From the NCBI RefSeq assembly GCF_017562075.2, contig NC_054085.1, forward strand, positions 36,474,039 through 36,538,038: 64,000 nucleotides of DNA. The letters run 5' to 3'. The DNA is from Anopheles merus. Lineage: Eukaryota > Arthropoda > Insecta > Diptera > Culicidae. Position 1 is the stretch's first letter. Each line of letters opens with the position of its first letter. The notes beneath the pieces are model-generated. The model saw only the letters and a program-made list of their open reading frames with translations. It had not been told where the DNA came from and did no database searches. A program made the position numbers and the translations under genes. Below are positions 13,876-27,436 of this stretch, piece after piece.

Positions 13876-15118
13876 ATTATAGTGACCGTGAAAAATGGTA
13901 CAGTATCTTCATGGGTATTTACTTAATGATTGCTTTCATCCCTTCAAATGAGTTCTCATTCATCTTCGTTCGTTCGTTCGTTTCCGTTGAGCAAGTGCAC
14001 GGGACACACTTATTTAACCGCTTACTCATCAACAATCAAGGGTAAAGATATCCAACCCAATCAGCCCTTTACTCTCATTTTCCCGCCGAGGAAAGCGTGC
14101 CGATGCTGCCGTGGCGACCAAAGCACGTCCGCTAATAGCAAAGATGGTTTGTTTTGTTTTCTAACCGCGTGTCGAACCGGGTAAAAATAGTTGGACGCTG
14201 TTGTGTTATTGTTGAATGGGACGAACGTTTATCTGTTTTCGTCTTTGCTATTCCTATAGCAGAGGGAAGAGGGGGGTAAATCTTGGTTCGTTTGCCTTTT
14301 TCGGGGGATGGGTGATTAATTGGTTGGTTGTTTTTGTCCCACTGTTGAATCTCCCATCTAATCCACTCTCGTTTCCAAGAATGCAATCACGCCGTGAAAG
14401 TGGGCCAAATGTGGGCGAGAAAGGGAAGAAGGACGGTTGTGTGCCTGTGGCCCAATGCTCAATCGGAAGCTGTTCTCTCTCTCCTCTCTCTGCGGCTTTA
14501 GGGATGTAATCTCGGCGTCACATTCCTCGAGCGTTTGCGCTTCGATTGCAATAAATTACGCCGAGAGCGATCGACTTCAATCCCACACCCCAAGGGGAAA
14601 TTGAGTGAAATTTGGAGGAAAAGGATGGCCCCAGAGCGGAGACTAATTAATCGGTTGACCACGAGTTTCTTATCTTGCTCTATTCAAACCGATTGTTTGA
14701 TAACCTTCACCGTGTACAACCCTTCCCGCCACCAACGATGATTCCTTCTGATGCGTGTGGTTTGTGATTCGTTGGAGGCCATCTCTCCCCTCGACGCAGT
14801 ACCCCCACGACGGCAATCGATGTGTCATCGTTGTGTTCTAATCATAGTGTTCAATTCACACTCACACACATTGCTGCTCGTTGTCGTGTTTGGTGAATGA
14901 TGTATGGCAAGCAAACGGACGCCTCAATATGCAAGATTGTTTATTATTCCCATTCCACTTCGTTCTTCCCCTGCCACGACGCTGTCTGTGGAGGGTTTGA
15001 AGTTTTGCTTCAAGGTCCCACAAACATGTATTCGAGCAACGGTCTCGCGCGACCAAGAGACACCACAGAAAACGCATAAAAATCGTGCGCGCATCATCTG
15101 AAATCTTTGCACATGGTT

Positions 15119-15149
15119 GGTCGGTCGGTCGGTCGGTCGGTCGGTCGGT
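15119..15149. repeat. (GGTC)n tetranucleotide repeat
   Basis: There are seven to eight uninterrupted GGTC units. It produces proline/threonine/aspartate or glycine/arginine/serine runs in several spurious frames. No gene is associated with it. Confidence 0.9.
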
Positions 15150-15901
15150 GTGTGTTGTCCCCAGCGTTGGACCTCATCATCACCCCTATAAATATACCCA
15201 TTTCCATACAAACACAAGCACACGAAAGGCTGGCCGCCGAGGGCATACCGTGGGGTTCGGAAAAAAGGAAGGAGAAATTTCTAAATTTGTTTCTGCCGAT
15301 GAGAATTCGTGAGCTCGCTGCTCTGTGGCGTTCCTTTGCCCGTGTGATGGATATTTTAACGTCCGTCGTGCACAATTTGTGAAGGATTTTGTCGCTGTCG
15401 AAATAAACAAAAAAGCAATACACACCCCAAATCGAAACGAATTTGTAAATACCGCAATATAAACGTCCCCGTGGTTTTAGCAGGCGTCGTCGGATTTGGT
15501 TGAGCCTGTCAAACAATCCGTCAACCCGCGGGCAGCCACAGCCGCCCCCCTCGGGTAACGAATCACAGTCGGAAAAGGGAGCTCTGGAGTTCGATCGATC
15601 CGGAACCACCACCCCGCGGGCACAGGGAGCTGTCAAAACCCCTTTTTCAATGCCACAAACAACCGACCCCGACGCACGCTAAAGCAACAAGCAGAAGCAG
15701 CAGCGTTCGCCGCCGTGTTCCGTTTTTCATGCTGCGTTGTTGCGTGCTAACTATCGCTCCCTCTCTTCACGAAAGCTCTCCAGGGCGCGGGCTTGGGATG
15801 TGTACCTTCCAGTGACCCACATTCGCCACAACCCCCCCAACACCAAGAACATCTCGCAGCCCCCACTGTGTACGTGTGTGCGACGACCTACTTTCACTCC
15901 A

Positions 15902-15904
<3 letters not shown>

Positions 15905-15965
<61 letters not shown>
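15905..15965. repeat. (CA)n dinucleotide microsatellite
   Basis: This is a pure AC run of about 30 units followed by a short GA run. It is the longest dinucleotide repeat in the window and is likely polymorphic. Confidence 0.95.
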
Positions 15966-15968
<3 letters not shown>

Positions 15969-17363
15969 AGAGATATCGAGCAAAGGGAGAGCGAGCCCGT
16001 CGATAATGCAAAATCCCGGCATCAGCCTTCCCATTTTGACCGGGAGAGGTCTGTGTTTGTGTCTGACACCCGTTCCTTCAGTTCAGGGCTTGAGTTCTGC
16101 TGCCCACCAGCTACTACTAGTGTGCCAGGGGTGTGGTCTTTAAGAAGTTGGTGCGGATGCCCTTTCCTCGCTCGTGGAGAAGCTTTCTTTTTTCGCGATT
16201 TCTTGCTAGGCTGGGATGTAAACCTTTGTTTGGGTGGTGTTGTTGGTTTTGGTCGCTTCACGCAGTGGTTTTTATTGGCGGGAAGCTTTCTTTCCTGCCT
16301 TTTCTGCTACAGAAGCACCAGCCAGAGTAGCAAAAACGCCTGTGGTGTGCCTGTGTCTCTCGTACGGCGATAACAACGCGCCTAAAGCAGCGCACGTTAC
16401 TGTTTATCCCTCGTGTGGAGCTCGTTTCTGGTGTGTTCGTTCGTTGGTTCTTCCTTTTTACGGGAAGTTTTTCAGGATTCACAATGTTGCGGACAACGGT
16501 GAATGGGAAGGTTGGGGTAGTTTTATGGGTGTTTCCTTCGGTTGAGGAGCAGAATTTATTATTTATTCACCCGGTGGCAAGATTCGCAATAACACAAACG
16601 ACCACAAGCGAGCTGGAATTCTTCGCCTGTCGATAGAGCATAGTTGGGTCTTCCTTATTTTGGAGGATTAACGATTTTTTTTTTGTGTGCTGTGTTGCTG
16701 TTGTTGGGAATAAAGCTTGGTCAATCACGTACATGTCGGATAGGGGTTTGAAGGTCTTCCAGTTAACCGGTTCGTGTGCTTTTTACGCGATTAAACCGGT
16801 GCCGGAAGGATACGAGGAATTTGATGATGTATTTCTCAGAATATCCCAAAGAGTTTCCCGAACGAATATAAATCTTTTTCGGGCAATTCGTGCGGAAAAA
16901 AGGTTAGGTATCGGGTTAGAATAGCTTTGAAGAACACATGCTGTGCATTTGGAATACTGCTATTCGTTCAGTTTCTCTGCTTGATTTGGATGGCATAAGA
17001 TCTTCATCGAAAGACACTAAACGTCGAACGCATCTTGAGTAATCTTCAAACATTCAGTACAAACTGATGATGCCTTCAAAGTAATCCCACATAACCAAAC
17101 ATTCCATTTGCTTTGTAGATTGTGAAGATTCAAGAAGGAAGCTTGTGTCTCGGAAACTCAATTACCGCCACTGCAGTATTACGTCCAAGATAGTAGTTTT
17201 TTTTTTTATACCCAAGCAATAAGTCGAGGGGTTACTGATGAACTGTCGAGCAGAATGTGACAGAGCGCACGAAAAGAAAATAAAACTTTTCAAACCATCA
17301 AACGCGTACGTACGACCGGGGGAGTACCACCGTATGTAATCAACAGCAAAACAAAGCTCAGAA

Positions 17364-17396
17364 GCTCGCGAGCGCTTTACTTTAATGTAAAGCGCT
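17364..17396. repeat. Overlapping palindrome and hairpin
   Basis: GCTCGCGAGC at 17364-17373 is a perfect 10-bp palindrome. It overlaps a 10-bp-arm inverted repeat, AGCGCTTTAC at 17371-17380 paired with GTAAAGCGCT at 17387-17396 around a 6-base loop. The function is unknown. The stem is too short for a typical miRNA precursor. Confidence 0.75.
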
Positions 17397-20300
17397 TCCT
17401 GGGCAAACAGACGGTCGCCAGGGTAGGACGCCGTGTAGTAGTGGACCCACAGAGCCACTCGAGAGAATGTTGTGCTGGTGCCAAATTGAAGTTAACTTGC
17501 CATTAGAGACGACTAGCAGAGAGAGTAGCAGCCCTCCGACGATGGCCGTCGCAGTGGTGTGGTGCAGAGGCGTCATGAAGGCACCACGCTCTACCCTCTC
17601 TCTTTTTGAGGAACGGAATTGGAAGTTCAATTTGGCGCCAGAGTGGTTTTCTTATCTTACCTTCAGGGCGTAATTAGAGTTGAAGTGTTGTTTCATTTCG
17701 TTTGTGTTTGCTATTTTGTTTCGATTTTCCTCTTCTTACAGTTTCTGCTAGAAGCAAGCACGCAACTTTCGTCCGCTAGTTTGTGTGCGTAATGTTGGGT
17801 TCCGATTAAGATCCCCCCGAACACATGGAGGTTAGTGGATAGCGGTCAGAATATTATGGGCACACGTACTCGAGAGAACTGGCTTCCACAGTAACTATTG
17901 ATTTTTGTCCTTCCTTTGCTGGAGGATACGTTAAAAAGAGCTGTCTATTGCCAAAAAACATTACATGGATTGACTTCGTCTTGAAATTTGGATCTTGGCC
18001 AAGCACCATGAAGATTTCTTTACTTCCCCGTTGCTCTCTGAAATCCTATTCCAAGATCTTCTGGAAAACGAAAAATTGTTTGTGGAGGTAGGGTTTCCTC
18101 CAAGTGATTCTTCCATAAAAAGAAACTTCCTTCTTGAGCGTTGGATATTCTTTCCCATAAACAAACACCCGCGCCTAAGAGCACTACACAGCAACAAGCT
18201 CTTCATGCCCTGGATAGAAGGTGTATCATTACCCAAAGTACATGCACCCACACAACCGTGTTGGAACCGGGGATCGTTTCTCGTTGGGCGTTGCGCTGCA
18301 TCGTCGACGCTTTATGAGATAACCCGTTGGCGTCGGTATTGCATCTTCGGAACTGCAATTACCGGGCTGTGATGTGTGTTTAGTGTTTCGTGGAAAGTGG
18401 ATGGATGGACGTGAGGCTTAAGCGGGTCTTCGAAACAGAAAAAAAAGAAAAAAGCAAATCTCACTTTTAAACTCACCCACCCTCATAAGACACCCTTCCC
18501 CAACCACAAACGGATGAGAGGATTGGTTCGTAAACAAAACGTCTCGGTAAATAACAACATTACAGTGTAAGGGCGGCGGCTTGGACCTGTGGGCTGCAGG
18601 TCGCCCTTCTTCTTTTCCAATACCGGCCTCCTCGCTGTGTGTGTGTGTGTGCTGTGTGATGGTTGATTTTTGTTTACTATTCCGGATCTCACCCCCGGCA
18701 GCCGGTCGATCGATCGGATTACGCGAGCGCGCTCACGCTCTTCGTGCTGCGCCCCCGGGCTTACGCGTCTGATGCAAAATGCATCGTTTATAGAAGACGG
18801 CTAAGTTGTGCAATCGCTCACGGTACCAGACACACACACACATGGAGGACGATGACCCTTCTGCCTTCTTGCAGAGCACGTGAGAAGCAATGCGTGTAGC
18901 GTAGGCTATGCTGGACGTTTGGACGCCGATCAGAAGTCTTTTAGGATGGTTTGAGTTGGCACGTGAGACTGTTTCTTCAATAATAATCCTATTTTATGTG
19001 TAATATTGAGCCATTATACAGTAGTTTGATCATCATATATTTTATGTTCTTAAATCACAAAAGAAACATCTAAAATATTTGCTAATTCTTGCAAGATTAA
19101 AGTCACTACATAACAAGTCATCCAGGGATCCTGCCTAATCCTCTGCTCTATGGTGCGTGTAACATACGTTTCTGCACAATAAATAATTAAACTTTTCTGC
19201 TCTGAACCATCCCCAAATAATCCCACCCACTAGTTGCAAACAGTCGTACACAGAAAGGCGGAATTATAAACAGTTCTTCTGCAGTTCCCGCTTATCGCTC
19301 CACAACAAGTACCTTTCCATCGTCCTTTCGAGTCTACTTCAGTGTAGTTTGAAAAGCCCTCTTTCGCCTTTCCTTGGCACGTTGAGCTACTCTTGTCTGC
19401 ATGTTTTTTGTTTCTTTCTTTCTTTTTAATTAAACATACACGACGCGTGCCAACATGAACAATACTTCTCTTCCTCCGCATCGCGTTCAAAAACTTGTCG
19501 CACTACACTTACACACCGAGACGACTCGACAAGAGACCGATTACCGGGCAGCAATGCTCGTGTGTGCCGCCAGCCAGCCCTCACCGGGCTGATGATGATT
19601 TATGCATCCGATGTTTGCCAATCTTTAAACTCTCTCATAGCAGGGGCTTATGGGTTCTTAGAGCAGGAAGAGGAGGCACGAGATATGGATGGGGGCTGAT
19701 TGTTGCACCGACGTCCACAGTATGTTGAGGATTTAAAATTGTCGAATCCAGACACAATTGCGTGGGCCGCCGCCGGCCCCATGGCTTTGCGTTGGAGGAG
19801 GTAGCATCTCCGGCGCGCCCCACACGACCCGACGCCCGGAACACAGTCAGTCGAATTTGGCACGGGTCGTTCCTCGCCGCCTCGGCGTTCGTTCCGTTGG
19901 CGTTGGAGAATTTAATTTTCTGTCTGATGAAGCAATGAATTAACTTTCACTTTCGTATGAATGTTTCTGTTCTTGTGGGGCCGAGCAGCAGCAGGAGCAC
20001 GCCGGTTTGTGGGGATTTACGCCGGATCAAAGCACGTATAAATGGTAAATATTTAATCATGCCGAACTCTGCCGATTGGAGGTGCGAGTTCCTACTGAAA
20101 TATTGGAAAATAAGCGGAGACGCACATTCGAGCATATTGGAATGAGAGCATAAGTCTGATATGGCTGACGGCCAAAAAACTCCTCCGAACGGTATTGAAG
20201 AGAAAAGGGAGAAGTCTCGGCTGTTTCCTGTGCCGGGAGTCGATTCCAAAGCCTTCCGGAGGATTAGCGGTTAAGCGGGTGTTGGCAATGCGTTTCCTGA

Positions 20301-22342
20301 CAGTGTCAAAATTGGAATCCACCCTGACCAAACTACTCCCCAACAGAGCCCGACCAGTATAGGGTGTATTATTGGAAGTTGGGGAACGTGCTACTGGTCG
20401 TCGTCGTCGTTGTAGTCGATCGCATTATGTGTTCCCCGGCGGCAACTGACGGCTGGCGCAATGACGATAATGGATCGTTTTAGCATTGGAGCGTGTCGGA
20501 TTTAACATGGTAAATTAAATTATCGCCACCGCCAGAAGGGCCACCGCTTTTGGGGCGTTTTGTGAATTGTGGAGCGAAAAGCTGGATTGGGCAAAGCGAA
20601 ACGATCCATTGAAACGGTTTTGGAACGGGCGAAAGCGTAAGCGCAGGTCTTATTAAATCAATTAGATCCTCCCCCCCGTTTTTGGAAATACATTAAGCAA
20701 CTTGTGCTGTGCATCTTCGTTGCAAACAGTGCCCAGTAACCGTCGTCGGCAATCGGAGTGTAATTAAAAGAGCTGTAATTCAAATTACAATAACTTTCTT
20801 CAACTTCTACCGTGTACTGTGTTGTTTGTACTGTGGCAATGTCCGCAAGGGTTGGCGTCTTCTATGATCATCAAATCAGCAAATATACAATCGGTCTAAA
20901 TTATGCACTCACTTGCTCCACACGTTTTCAAGTAGTTTTGATTTAAACGACCTTCATACTTTGACCAGCAGCAAATCAGCATGACGATGCATGGGGAGCA
21001 AAGGTGATTGCGCTGGTCATAAAAAGTCAATTGAAAAGGCGTATTGCCGCTACAAGATGGACAAGAAACCTTAATTTAATTCTTGCATCTTGTTAGGAGC
21101 GCCAACCATGATAAGAAATGATGATGTTGCAATGCATTTATTTTATTATATTTTATCATATTAAAGTATTTTTTTAGCTAATTTTATACCACAAGAACGA
21201 AGGCCGTTGAGATGCCATTTAAAAAAGGTCACCAAAATGGCTTAATGCTTTTGTGAACATTTTATATTTTTGGACAGTTATTTTATCTCAACCCGCGTAA
21301 AGGGCGACATTTTTTATCTGGTTACCGTTTTTTTTTTGTCGAGCTTCAAACTTTGTTGCTGAAAATGACCCGTAAAGGGCATGTTGTCCATTTTCGGCTC
21401 TATGATCGCGCCGGGCGGCGGGCGACCTCCTTTGTTGATACTAGTATACCACACAACACGTCACTTTTGCCAATGTTAGGCTAAACTCACACTCTGCACG
21501 GTATATATATGAAACCCAAACCGACCATCATCATCATCCTGTCCCTTCCGTTCTCAGCCCCTCCCGCGTGCTAAGGGGTGGTCATAAACTTGATCCAGCC
21601 AACCGATGGTGGTGCGAGTGGTTAGAACACGCACTCTGTCTCCTGTGTTTGGACGATGTCACGCGAAACACGTCCCTCTACCGGTGGTTTGGGGAGTAGC
21701 AGTGGGCTTGGGTGATGGGTTTGACGTTTAGGCACAGGCACACGCAATGACACAGGACGATGTTGTGCGTTTCTGTGTGGCGCTGGGTCGATGGACAGAG
21801 GGCGTGTGTAAAGTATGGCCATCATCAAAGCCGCAATCTGCGACGACGATCCCCGGGCTCGTATCTAGACAACATACACACACACACCCGGTACCCGGTG
21901 CGGCTTTCGAGTGCAACTGTCTGTTTGGTCGATAATTTTTGGATTATTATCGATTTTGTTTCGCTCTGGCTTTGGGTTGGGTCGCTTTCAACAGAGCGGG
22001 GGGTGAGCTGTGTGTGTCGGTAAAGAAAGTCGTTAGAGCGATGCGTAAATGATACTCTCTGCTTCGATAATGTTTGCAGCTAGTTGGTATTGATGATCCT
22101 AACAGGGGCGAGAATAATGTGTAGAGGGTTTGATTTTGATTTCAATGATTGAAATGAATGCAGATACTACAATTGTATCATACGCAAAAGTCTTAGAAGA
22201 ACATATTTTCTGCTTTATTGTAGATTACTTCTCGATTCAACTTCAAGAATTGCTCATGCCGATAGAGATTAGATTATTATGCGACAAAATCTTGTAACAA
22301 GGGCCTAAACAGACCCACACCAAACCTTATTAAGCGTAATGT

Positions 22343-22361
22343 GTTATGCATAATGCATAAC
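22343..22361. repeat. 19-bp near-perfect palindrome
   Basis: The arms GTTATGCAT and ATGCATAAC flank a single A. Each half carries an ATGCATAA-type octamer similar to POU or homeodomain sites. There is no gene nearby. It is a possible dimeric transcription-factor site. Confidence 0.7.
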
Positions 22362-25239
22362 TTTAGGCGGTTTGCCACGTGGATTGCATAATGTTAGTTG
22401 GAAATATGGTAATTTAGGGAAGGCGAATTCGGCTACCTTTAGGCCTTTTTGTCTTTCTTCTAGACGGCATACACTTCATTAGCTACTGGCGAAGATTCGA
22501 GGAACAATCAGTGATTGATACAGAACGTGCAAATATGCTTTGGCGTGTAAAGCTAACGAACTCTTCCCGTACCTCGATCGAACGCTGAAACCAACTTTCG
22601 GCCTGCCACTTCCTGAGTGTTGTGTGTCGGTGTGCCTTGTGTTCTGCTCTAATGAAGAAGGTCACCAAAAGACCAACTTTCCCATTTCTCTTTCTTGTTG
22701 TTCCCTGTTACATAGCGTTAAGGACCGGACAAACCAACAAGAATCACGAATTCCGGTGTGTTATTCTACGTGATTGTTCGTGCATAGACCGGACGGCATG
22801 TTTGTTATCTTTGTTTGTATCTGGTGTGACAGGTAGACAAAGCAGAGCGGTCCCCTCCTGCCCTGTTTTGACAGCTTGAACTCGGACCTTTCTCAACGCA
22901 CGTTGCACAGAAGAAAAAAAAACTGATAAAATTAAGCTGAGTTAAATAATTCTAAGCAACAGATAGCAAATGGCACATGGTGTGTAACGTCTTGTGTGCT
23001 TGGTGGAGCTTTCGAGACACTCCTGACCGTGCAATAATTATGGCTACACATGAACAACAACCGCCCGTGTGCGATTTGGCATGTATGTTTGGGAATCAAA
23101 CCCGTCCATCGCAATCGTTGGATGTTATCAACGTTTCGGGGGAAAAAAGGTTCGCATACTCCAAGGGTCCACGATGCACGAGCTTGCTTTCAGTGGCCAG
23201 GGGAGGGTACGAGTCTCCCTAAAAACCGAGATAACATGCCATGTTTATGAATCATAAATGGTAACGTTCGAAAATTTTCGCTTTCGTTTTGGAGGGATTT
23301 TTTGCTCTTCATTTTGCCGGTATTGCTGTCCAGATATGAGAGAACGGAACCCCACGCGCATATACTTCCTTCCTTCACCGTGTCAGTGCAACGGTGTGTG
23401 TATGTAAAAAAGAAGAGCGAGAAGAACTGGACATAAAAATTGACGTCAAACAGGCATAAATTATGTTTCCCCCTCCCTTTTCTGGTGGGCGTTCTACGCT
23501 CACTTTACGATCGATTGGCAAATTTCTGTACGAGGCTAAAGAAATATTTGCCTCGATCGTCATCGGGAATGGTCGGTGGCGTGGTGGCAAGTACCATAAA
23601 TGATAAATAAATAAACCATAATATGCGAAATTTCATTCGTTAAAGTTCCCTCCAACCAAAAAGTGACCTTCAGTGTGTGGTGAAGCAAGTTTTTGGACGA
23701 AATAATTTTCCAAAAACGTTTGTCGATGTTTTTTTATTTACTTTCAACTGCTGCATCAACATTGAACCAACCTCTCTGGACAGCGCAACAACAACGCAAA
23801 GTTACAACATAATTAGTCGCCCTCCCGAGGGCTTACACCAGAAGTTTGGCTCCATTATCGTAAAACATTGTTTGTGTTTCATTAGGGATCGACCAATTTA
23901 CTTGCCTGCTGTCCCCCTCTCGTTCGTCTGTTGTGTTGGGCGTTTAATGTCAGTTTTCATTAACATTCGCTTTGGTTTTGTTCTCCAGCTTTCATCAGTC
24001 AGAACTATTGAATTTGTTACCCGTTTTACGGTATTCAGTGCAACATTGAAGTATTCTATCAATCCAGTTTTGTAATTTGAGAGGACTGTTTTGGTGATTG
24101 CAACACTCTGTCCCACAACGCTACCTGGGTGTGGTCTTTATCGCGACAATTTATGAGCATACGCAATACACACTTTGCAGTAGCGCTAACAGCAGCAGCA
24201 GTGTGCTCGTCAGTTGCTGTATTTCTCTTTTATTTCTTTCGCTGTATCGTACGGCACAGAATACATTGTGCTACCTCAACGATCGACGCTTGGAAAATCA
24301 ACCACCACCACCGTAGGGAAAAACTATCTCCGATGGCGAGTGAAAGCAAACTGTAGGCTAGCGGCGTGTTGGGTGGATCGTTAAACGTTGGTGCTAGCCC
24401 GGGGAAAATTGGCGCCGCCTTCACGCACGCCCGTCTGTCTCTGTCGAATAAGTTCAGTCGGTTGGTGGTTGGCTGGTGAAAAAGATATGTGTTGTATAAG
24501 GCCAGCCAAACAATGGTGCGCACATCTTCCCATGTCGAATAAAACGTTGTTGAAGTCGCACGTTGGGGGCTGAATAGAGCAAAAGTAGGAAGCCAAAATG
24601 CGCACAATAAATGTGTCAGCTACTACCAAATGTGGGCTTGGGGTGAAAGGTGCTCACAGAAGAAGCGTATTATTGTTGGCGTGTGGGATGATGCACGATG
24701 TTTCGTGAGGGCAGGAGAAGAGCTGAGACATCAAGATATGGTTGGAAGCGAAAGTCAAGACACAAAGAAACCAAAAAAAAAACAACATCTCGCTACAAAT
24801 CAATCAGTTTATCAGCTTTTGAGGTGCAGTTTTGTCTCGGTAAATGTATACAATCTGTTCATCAGAGCTGTTAGTTGATTTAATTTATTTAATTTAAACC
24901 ACTCCAAAAAGCTGTTCAAATAAATAGTCGAAAGGAGGAAGTGAACTTTCTCCTCTTGAACCAGTAAAACCCCAATGAATCGTCAAGTAAACGCGTGTTT
25001 TTTGTATTATGTTTCAAACAACATCACCATGCTCAATTGAGCGTCTTAAAATCCTTTTCCTTTTGCAAATCAGCGGCAATATGAGCTCATCGTTCTAAAT
25101 ATAGCATCATCAGCATCATCATCCACATGCACTGATTGCAGAAAAAGCGCAAGTTGCAGTGTGGGGGAGAGAGATTGCCTCACGCTCGGCAATAATCGCC
25201 CGCCGTCCGCCTGAACTCTGTGAATCAAAACAAAACAAT

Positions 25240-25620
25240 CAGCGAAAGTATTTCTTGCGTAGCTTCAGCTGCTGCTAGCCTCTTTCTTCACTTCCGATCC
25301 GACGGGTTACGAGTCGAGAGAAGAGCCGCGAAGAATCAACCGCGAGGGAAATAATCTTTCTGCCCGGATTCCCCGGTTGAACGGTTTAGCGATAAGACCT
25401 CTTAACGTCTTATCCCGTTGCTTTTGGCGTTCCACAGAGTTCCGTGTTAAGCCTCTCTCGCTCCGTCTCGCGATCGTATTCGATCACTTGTCTCGGTACG
25501 AGGTACGCGCATCAATCGCCAGCCGGCGTGTGATGGCTTTCCGATACGCGCTGTCCTTCGTATCGGCGCTGACCCTGATAAGATAAGAGCGTTATCGAAC
25601 CAAGGGCGGAAATCGGGACC
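25240..25620. promoter_or_regulatory. GC-richer island with a cluster of GATA motifs
   Basis: Five GATAAG/CTTATC or TTATC cores occur in about 205 bases. They lie at 25391 and 25409, where they form an inverted repeat with 8-bp arms GATAAGAC/GTCTTATC and an 8-base loop, at 25577 and 25582 as overlapping tandem GATAAG, and at 25592. The island contrasts with AT-rich flanks and lies about 1.7 kb upstream of the coracle 5' UTR exon. It could be an enhancer, an alternative promoter or an unrecognised noncoding exon; nothing in the sequence decides between these. Confidence 0.3.
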
Positions 25621-27251
25621 ACTCCTCATGGGCTCTCAGAGGAGATGTTCCGACCGTTCCAAACCTGCACAGGAACACCAGTAGAAAGTGCAATACCACA
25701 GTGCTGCACCGATAAAACGATGTGTATTCCCCTTGTGCCATTGACATGGTTTCGTTTTCAAGGGAATCAGTGCCTCCTGTCCGGTGATTAACTTTGGCCG
25801 TGTGTGGTTCGTGGAATGTCATCACGATATTGGAGCAAGCCAAATGGAAATTTTTGTTTTGCCTTGAAACTGCAGCAAGAGATTCTTATTGGGGTTTTAA
25901 CGCTCTCAGTGTCTGGCATGGCTGATGATCGAGTGGATAGAGGCGTTGTATCACACACAGCCGGATGTGTATGGAATCTCATTTGATATGTAACAAGAAG
26001 AACCTCCTCTTGCCGCCATAGATGTTTGTTTACTGTCCAAAGTGATGATACATAAACAAAATCAAAAACTCCAACCCACCAACATCTTCTTTGTGTGATG
26101 CCACATCAAAGATTCTTATCACTGGTTCGGCTTTGTTGTTATGTGGACTTGTGTTGTTTGTCGTGTGCTGCTTTTTTCTTCTCCCTCACGAAACAGAACA
26201 AATGCAGCTCGATTTTGACATATGACCATGATTATCTGTACCAGCGAAACGTTGCCTTAATCATGCTTCCGCCGCCAACAGCTAACGTCCGAGAATGCAC
26301 GTCCTCCCAACCCAACCACCCACCCACAAACTGTCGTCATATCATAAATAATCGCTTCTCCGAGAGCAAAACAACAAAATATGAAACACGATCAGGCGTT
26401 CTTTTTTCGAGACCATTCGTTTGTGGCATGGAAGAAAGCTCGGGAACTCCCTAGTCGTAGAGGCCCCGTGTTTCATATGTTAGAATCTGTGTCACATATG
26501 ATTGAAATGAATCACCGTGGGATTTAATTACTTTTTACACTATCCGATGCGTATTGATTTATGTGATCATTTTAATTAATTTAATGTTAGTTAATGTTCT
26601 CCTGCCTGCGATGGTGGTGTTGACGTGGTACATCATTTGCAAGACAAACTAGCGACACAGCATCGTTTAAGTTAATGTGTTGCCCTGCCGGAACGCGATT
26701 GCATTCCAATCTCATTAACACCACACCACGCCCTGCGGGAGAGAACACTACCAGCGCTGTGTGTGTGTGTGCATCAACCCGCCCAGACGGCGGCCAGTCT
26801 GCTGGATGTGTCCAATTACGCCCGAGCGCTTAGCTAATGTCGCAACGCTCGCCCATTACCTCGGCAAGGTCGAGAGACGTGAAGGTGCGAAAAGGAAGGA
26901 AGGATTTTGCTGTCCATCCGAGTGCTGACTTTATCAGGGTGTGTACGGCGGACACCCAAAACATGACAACACACACATAGACCGACCAAACGATGATAAT
27001 ATTGGCCGAGCAAAAAGCAGATCCTATCAAGCTCTCCTCACTCCTCGCAACAGCGCAGTGTCTCGGGGTCGTAATGATGACGACAAAGTGCCCGGCGACA
27101 CTGTTAAATACATTAGCGGGGTTGTAGCATCAGGGGAAATGAGGAAGAAACGAGTGCAAGGAAGGGTGGATGATACGTCTCTCGCCACTTCGATAATGGT
27201 TGCAATTAAATTTCATTTTCTTTCTCTTCTCTTCTCTCCGTTTCCGTTTAG
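25621..27251. other. Noncoding region immediately upstream of the coracle 5' UTR exon
   Basis: No gene was recognised. There is an AT-rich stretch near 26470-26600 and a (GT)n run near 26759. It ends in the strong pyrimidine tract and acceptor at 27251, so at least its right end is intronic. Confidence 0.6.
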
Positions 27252-27436
27252 CGTAGCGTTCCGTTTGGTCCGGAAGTTGGTGTCCCAGTACACGCGCACG
27301 CTCGGCGCTGTGGCCGAGTGACCTATTCGTAGCTCTCTGTGTAGTGTTAACCACAACACACACACACACTATCAGCTAACGTAGCGGACAAACTCCCCAG
27401 TAGCAGTAGAACCTAATTAGAGTATCTGCAGTAACA
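27252..27436 (+). other. cora: 5' UTR part of the first coding exon of coracle
   Basis: A long pyrimidine tract from about 27211 ends in CCGTTTAG at 27251, a strong acceptor. The following 185 bases lead to the coracle start codon without another in-frame start that extends the protein. This implies at least one noncoding exon further upstream. The splice site is seen directly; its use is inferred. Confidence 0.6.

Larger units (their letters stand above)
442..15100. other. Noncoding stretch, no gene recognised
   Basis: I read both strands and found only short open frames with simple-repeat or biased translations and no recognisable domain. Visible content is scattered (CA)n/(GT)n runs, a GGC/AGC trinucleotide tract near 5567, a GATGCT-type run near 8007-8055, two weak tRNA-like stretches near 7.3 and 13.8 kb, and a short perfect palindrome at 4156-4169. 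It is probably intergenic DNA or the first intron of coracle. Confidence 0.6.
15150..25240. other. Noncoding stretch, no gene recognised
   Basis: No open frame here has a recognisable domain or conserved-looking splice partners. Notable content is a long (CA)n tract at 15905-15965, a 10-bp-arm hairpin at 17371-17396, and a 19-bp near-perfect palindrome at 22343-22361. Composition varies between GC-richer islands (about 18.7 kb, 19.7-19.9 kb) and AT-rich stretches (about 19.0 kb, 21.1 kb, 22.2 kb), as expected of long introns or intergenic DNA. Confidence 0.6.

Noticed and set aside
13707..14045. 112-codon frame including DLIRTCDLRYRKP
   Set aside because: That peptide pattern is typical of translated tRNA-like sequence; the underlying DNA is a degenerate tRNA-like stretch, not a gene. 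A functional tRNA was also rejected because the T-arm does not pair.
15736..16373. Several frames with poly-His/Thr or poly-Cys/Val runs
   Set aside because: They are translations of the (CA)n microsatellite.
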